From Chloroflexota bacterium (GTDB lineage: Bacteria; Chloroflexota; UBA6077; JACQUR01): DNA of 8,608 bases. Of the stretch, positions 6,866 to 8,608 are shown one piece after another. The notes beneath the pieces were generated by a model that made no database searches, was not told where the DNA came from, and saw only the letters and a list, made by a program, of their open reading frames with translations. How positions within the stretch are numbered: the first letter of the stretch is position 1; each line of letters begins with the position of its first letter. The stretch is taken from positions 1 to 8,608 of the forward strand of contig JACQUR010000222.1 of NCBI GenBank assembly GCA_016210245.1. Reading direction: 5' to 3'. Both the position numbers and the translations under genes were made by a program.

Positions 6866-7854
6866 CAGGCTACCTCGCCAGACTCAGCATCCGGCTCCCT
6901 GAAGGGCATCAGCCCGCGGTACGGCCGCCCATGCCCGGCATCCGGGCAATCCACGTAGGTCCAGGCCTGCGGGTGCGGATACGCTGCCCACCAGGGATTG
7001 GAGCGAATCCCCTTGAAGCTCTCGCCCGCCCGCTCCCAGAGCGCCTGGACGTAGGGGTGCTGGCGGTCGAGCGCGGCCTCGGCACCGCCGGGCCGCTTCA
7101 CGAAGGTGGCATCGGTGAGCAGGACATCTAGCGGGAGCTGCTGTGCGTACTGGCCGATGAATAGACTGAGCCAATGCAGGTGGCGGCACTGGGCCATGGC
7201 CTGGCGCACCAGGCGACGGCCCTGGTCCATGCCCGAGCTGCCGATGACCAGCGAGGCCTCGTCGATGATCAGGATGCGCCCCTGCATGCGCGCCAACGCT
7301 GCTGAGGGGTCGGCGATCTCCACCGCCTCGTCTTCGTCCCCCGGCTCATCGTTGGCCAGCGCGCCCTGCAGGGCGGCCTTGAGCACCTGCATCCGCCTGG
7401 CCAGGATGCGCTCGTTGATCGGCTGCACGAAGCCCGGGCAGTCGTACAGGTTCAGGCCCTCCACGCGGTAGCCCGTCTCGCGCGCCCACACCTGGGCCAG
7501 CCGCAGCGCCAGCGTGGTCTTCCCCTGGCCGCGGGGCCCGAGGATGACGAAGGCGCCGGAGGTGCGCCCTTGCAGCCAGCGCAGGAAGCCCGCCCAGGGC
7601 GCGGGGCCCGGGTCGACTTCGCGGAACTCCCCATCCACCACATTGCTGCTGGCCAGCTCACGGAGAGCCTGGAGCACCTGGCGCCCGGCCCGCCCGGCGC
7701 CCGGGCGGACCAGGTCCAGCGCCTCCTGCCAGCCCGCGCCGCGCAGGTAGGCCAGGGCCTCGGGATCGCCCTGGGCGGCGCGCTGCACCGTGGCCAGCAG
7801 GCGGGTGGCCTGGGGCATGGTCTGGAGCAGGCGGACGACGTCCAGCGCAGCCAT
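6865..7854 (-). CDS. P-loop ATPase, FtsK/HerA-like (virus packaging or Zot-type assembly)
   Basis: A protein of 329 residues. Residues 1-95 are a helical N-terminal region without known motifs. The ATPase core carries Walker A GPRGQGKTT (106-114) and Walker B ILIIDEA (194-200). Then come a conserved-looking RH (224-225) and a strand ending in Gln235 (LSLFIGQYAQQLPLDVLL), the pattern of the FtsK/HerA superfamily, where this Gln acts in ATP sensing. An acidic stretch (169-182) separates the two Walker motifs. No membrane segment is seen, which speaks against a typical filamentous-phage pI/Zot protein, although the core would also fit that family. The likely role is genome packaging of a tailless virus or energising of assembly. 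The start ATG 7854 lies 15 bases after the preceding stop and lacks a clear ribosome binding site, so reinitiation is likely. The ATPase is confident; the superfamily is fair; the virus role is inferred. Confidence 0.85.
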   Translation of the reverse strand: MAALDVVRLLQTMPQATRLLATVQRAAQGDPEALAYLRGAGWQEALDLVRPGAGRAGRQVLQALRELASSNVVDGEFREVDPGPAPWAGFLRWLQGRTSGAFVILGPRGQGKTTLALRLAQVWARETGYRVEGLNLYDCPGFVQPINERILARRMQVLKAALQGALANDEPGDEDEAVEIADPSAALARMQGRILIIDEASLVIGSSGMDQGRRLVRQAMAQCRHLHWLSLFIGQYAQQLPLDVLLTDATFVKRPGGAEAALDRQHPYVQALWERAGESFKGIRSNPWWAAYPHPQAWTYVDCPDAGHGRPYRGLMPFREPDAESGEVA

Positions 7855-7869
7855 AGAGCAATGGCGCCG

Positions 7870-8142
7870 TTAGGGCTGCGGCTGCGGGCTGGGCGGCGCA
7901 GGCGGGCGGATGCGGCGCCAGGCCAGGTAGCCCAGCGCCCCGAGGCCGGCGGTCACAGCGATGAGCTTGCTGTGACGGGGCGCCTCGAGCGGGTTCTGGG
8001 CGGCGTGGCCAGCCTTGCGCGCTCGCCACTCGGCCGCCGCCTTGCGCATGGCCTGGGCGCGTTCCTGGGGCGTGGCCGTGCGGGGGAGCTGCCGCTGCAT
8101 CTCGCCCACGAACCGCTGCCAGGCGGATACGGTGCGTGCCAT
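7870..8142 (-). CDS. Small protein: HMG-box-like N-terminus plus C-terminal membrane segment
   Basis: A protein of 90 residues. Residues 3-45 (RTVSAWQRFVGEMQRQLP, then PQERAQAMRKAAAEWRARK) have the spacing of a small HMG-box or YABBY-like helical DNA-binding motif. These have an aromatic near the start, F and V after it, and a late AAxxW before basic residues; here Trp8, Phe11, Val12 and Trp39. The match is by eye and may be weak. Residues 59-75 (KLIAVTAGLGALGYLAW) form one membrane segment, followed by RRIRPP and a proline-rich tail ending in PSPQPQP. Such a protein could tie DNA to a membrane, for instance the inner membrane of a virion. The start has a perfect AGGAGGTT (8146-8153) close upstream and lies 13 bases after the stop of the 33-residue peptide gene. 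Confidence 0.75.
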   Translation of the reverse strand: MARTVSAWQRFVGEMQRQLPRTATPQERAQAMRKAAAEWRARKAGHAAQNPLEAPRHSKLIAVTAGLGALGYLAWRRIRPPAPPSPQPQP

Positions 8143-8155
8143 GTCAACCTCCTGT

Positions 8156-8257
8156 CTACCGTCGCCGACGGCGCTGGACCCGCCGGTGCGGGTTGGCGTG
8201 CTTCCGCTTGCGGAACTCGCCCCGTGCGTTCCTCGGGGGCAGTCGCTTGTTGTGCAT
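8156..8257 (-). CDS. Arginine-rich 33-residue peptide, first intact gene of the virus-like operon
   Basis: Translation gives 33 residues starting MHNKRLPPRNARGEFRKRK and ending in VQ followed by five arginines. There are 12 Arg, 3 Lys and 3 His against a single Glu. A ribosome binding site AAAGGAA (8265-8271) sits eight bases before ATG 8257, and the next gene follows 13 bases after the stop with its own strong site, so it behaves as a member of the operon. The LPPRNxxGEF segment recalls the PPRDxxGRF-type patches I remember from short phage proteins. The end is protamine-like. It probably neutralises or condenses DNA, or binds a polyanion; this is inferred from charge only. Confidence 0.7.
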   Translation of the reverse strand: MHNKRLPPRNARGEFRKRKHANPHRRVQRRRRR

Positions 8258-8299
8258 GCTGAGGTTCCTTTCGCAGCAACGTTGAGTCGGGTTGTACAG

Positions 8300-8460
8300 T
8301 CAGCCCACCAGACCCCGTCTGGAGCTGAGGCGCATGCTGCTCTGGTTCAGCACCAGGGCGGGACGTCCGGTCAGTGGATCGGCCACCAGCAGCTCAATGG
8401 GATGCCCATCTGCATGAGGGTCTGGTCGTCGCGGTGGAAGGTGATTCGCAGGCCGTGCCG
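8300..8460 (-). pseudogene. Frameshifted, 5'-truncated gene remnant upstream of the virus-like operon
   Basis: Two adjacent reading frames on the - strand look like one coding sequence. The first reads RHGLRITFHRDDQTLMQMG and is open from about 8460. The second reads IELLVADPLTGRPALVL and ends in LSSRRGLVG before TGA (8302-8300). Reading joins smoothly as GIPIELL if one C is added to the CCC run near 8399-8402, or by a -1 shift there. There is no start codon. A TAG (8463-8461) and the 13-bp repeat lie immediately upstream, so the 5' part is missing. It is a broken gene, or an intact one with a sequencing error plus truncation. The family is unknown. Confidence 0.5.
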
Positions 8461-8466
8461 CTACCG
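8449..8466 (-). repeat. Outer copy of the 18-bp inverted repeat bordering the foreign block
   Basis: On the - strand this reads CGGTAGCGGCACGGCCTG, matching 5672-5689 of the + strand at 16 of 18 positions, with the first 13 identical. It coincides with the lost 5' end of the frameshifted gene. The heptamer CCGTGCC also occurs twice here in direct orientation (8453-8459 and 8464-8470). Confidence 0.5.
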
Positions 8467-8473
8467 TGCCCCG

Positions 8474-8601
8474 ATCCGAGCCGCGAGCCGCGACCGTGAG
8501 GTCCTTCGACGGGCTCAGGTCCTTCGACGGGCTCAGGTCCTTCGACGGGCTCAGGATGAGCGGACCCGGAGGCCGCGCTCCCTCACGGTCGCGGCTCGGA
8601 T
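8474..8601. repeat. REP-like structure: 21-bp inverted arms
   Basis: The right arm 8581-8601 (CCTCACGGTCGCGGCTCGGAT) pairs with the left arm 8474-8501 on the opposite strand over 21 bp, interrupted only by a 7-nt duplication AGCCGCG (8486-8492) in the left arm. About 80 nt lie between the arms and carry three direct repeats. The RNA or single strand could form a long hairpin. It resembles a REP/MITE-type mobile repeat. No transposase is present in the window. Confidence 0.75.
8500..8553. repeat. 18-nt direct repeat, three perfect copies
   Basis: GGTCCTTCGACGGGCTCA occurs three times without interruption (8500-8517, 8518-8535, 8536-8553) and is followed by GGATGAGCGG. The unit resembles the TCCTTCGAC..GCTCAGGATGAGCGG repeat that I remember as widespread in Chloroflexota and some other genomes. 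Perfect identity of the copies suggests recent duplication. Confidence 0.9.
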
Positions 8602-8608
8602 ACTGAGA

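Noticed and set aside
6865..7854. Firm assignment of the ATPase as a Zot/pI filamentous-phage protein
   Set aside because: The core could fit, but the membrane helix after the ATPase domain is missing and no filamentous-phage coat or replication gene is seen, so it is kept only as an alternative.
8500..8553. CRISPR array
   Set aside because: The three repeats are contiguous with no spacers and the unit is 18 nt; it is a tandem repeat.
8258..8608. tRNA gene or classical att site at the outer end
   Set aside because: No cloverleaf or T-arm signature was found, and no direct repeat links this end with the pbpA side; the only shared sequence is in inverted orientation.

Overview
The window is very GC-rich bacterial DNA, most likely from a member of the Chloroflexota, probably an uncultured lineage. 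The pointers are a fused MtrA-like / thymidylate-synthase-like / DUF4346 protein, an FHA-FHA-RodA-PbpA cell-wall cluster, and two kinds of intergenic repeat (a 62-nt hairpin unit and an 18-nt TCCTTCGACGGGCTCAGG unit) of types I associate from memory with such genomes. The species cannot be told from the sequence.

Bases 1-5677 are host-like and all genes there read on the + strand. After a 62-nt tandem hairpin repeat (1-124) comes a three-domain protein (164-1582). It lacks a cysteine at the position where thymidylate synthases carry their nucleophile. A promoter-like TATAAT (1626-1631) then precedes four closely packed genes: a DUF3662-FHA protein (fhaA-like, 1686-2471), a membrane-anchored FHA protein (fhaB-like, 2483-2914), a SEDS glycosyltransferase (rodA/ftsW family, 2911-4203) and a class B penicillin-binding protein (pbpA-like, 4196-5677). 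RodA and PbpA together polymerise and crosslink peptidoglycan at the cytoplasmic membrane. The FHA proteins would read phosphothreonine marks placed by Ser/Thr kinases. The phosphatase and kinases that accompany this cluster in Actinobacteria are not in the window.

Bases about 5685-8460 are quite different. Genes read on the - strand, are packed end to start and mostly carry strong AGGAGGT-type ribosome binding sites. In reading order they are: a frameshifted, 5'-truncated gene (8460-8300), a 33-residue arginine-rich peptide (8257-8156), a 90-residue protein with an HMG-box-like N-terminal half and a C-terminal membrane segment (8142-7870), a P-loop ATPase (7854-6865), a 244-residue protein with a C-terminal membrane anchor (6865-6131), a 125-residue very basic protein (6131-5754), and the first codons of another gene (5752) cut off next to pbpA. 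Small basic proteins, small membrane proteins and one FtsK/HerA-like ATPase are what one expects in the morphogenesis block of a tailless membrane-containing virus or a filamentous phage. I read it as a fragment of an unrecognised virus-like element. No capsid protein, integrase or replication gene is visible, so this is inference.

The edges of this block stand out. A 13-bp perfect inverted repeat (CGGTAGCGGCACG; 16 of 18 over the longer match) lies at 5672-5684 and 8454-8466, exactly where the two outermost genes break. Beyond the outer copy is a REP-like structure (8474-8601): 21-bp inverted arms around three 18-nt direct repeats. The block therefore looks inserted, rearranged and partly decayed.
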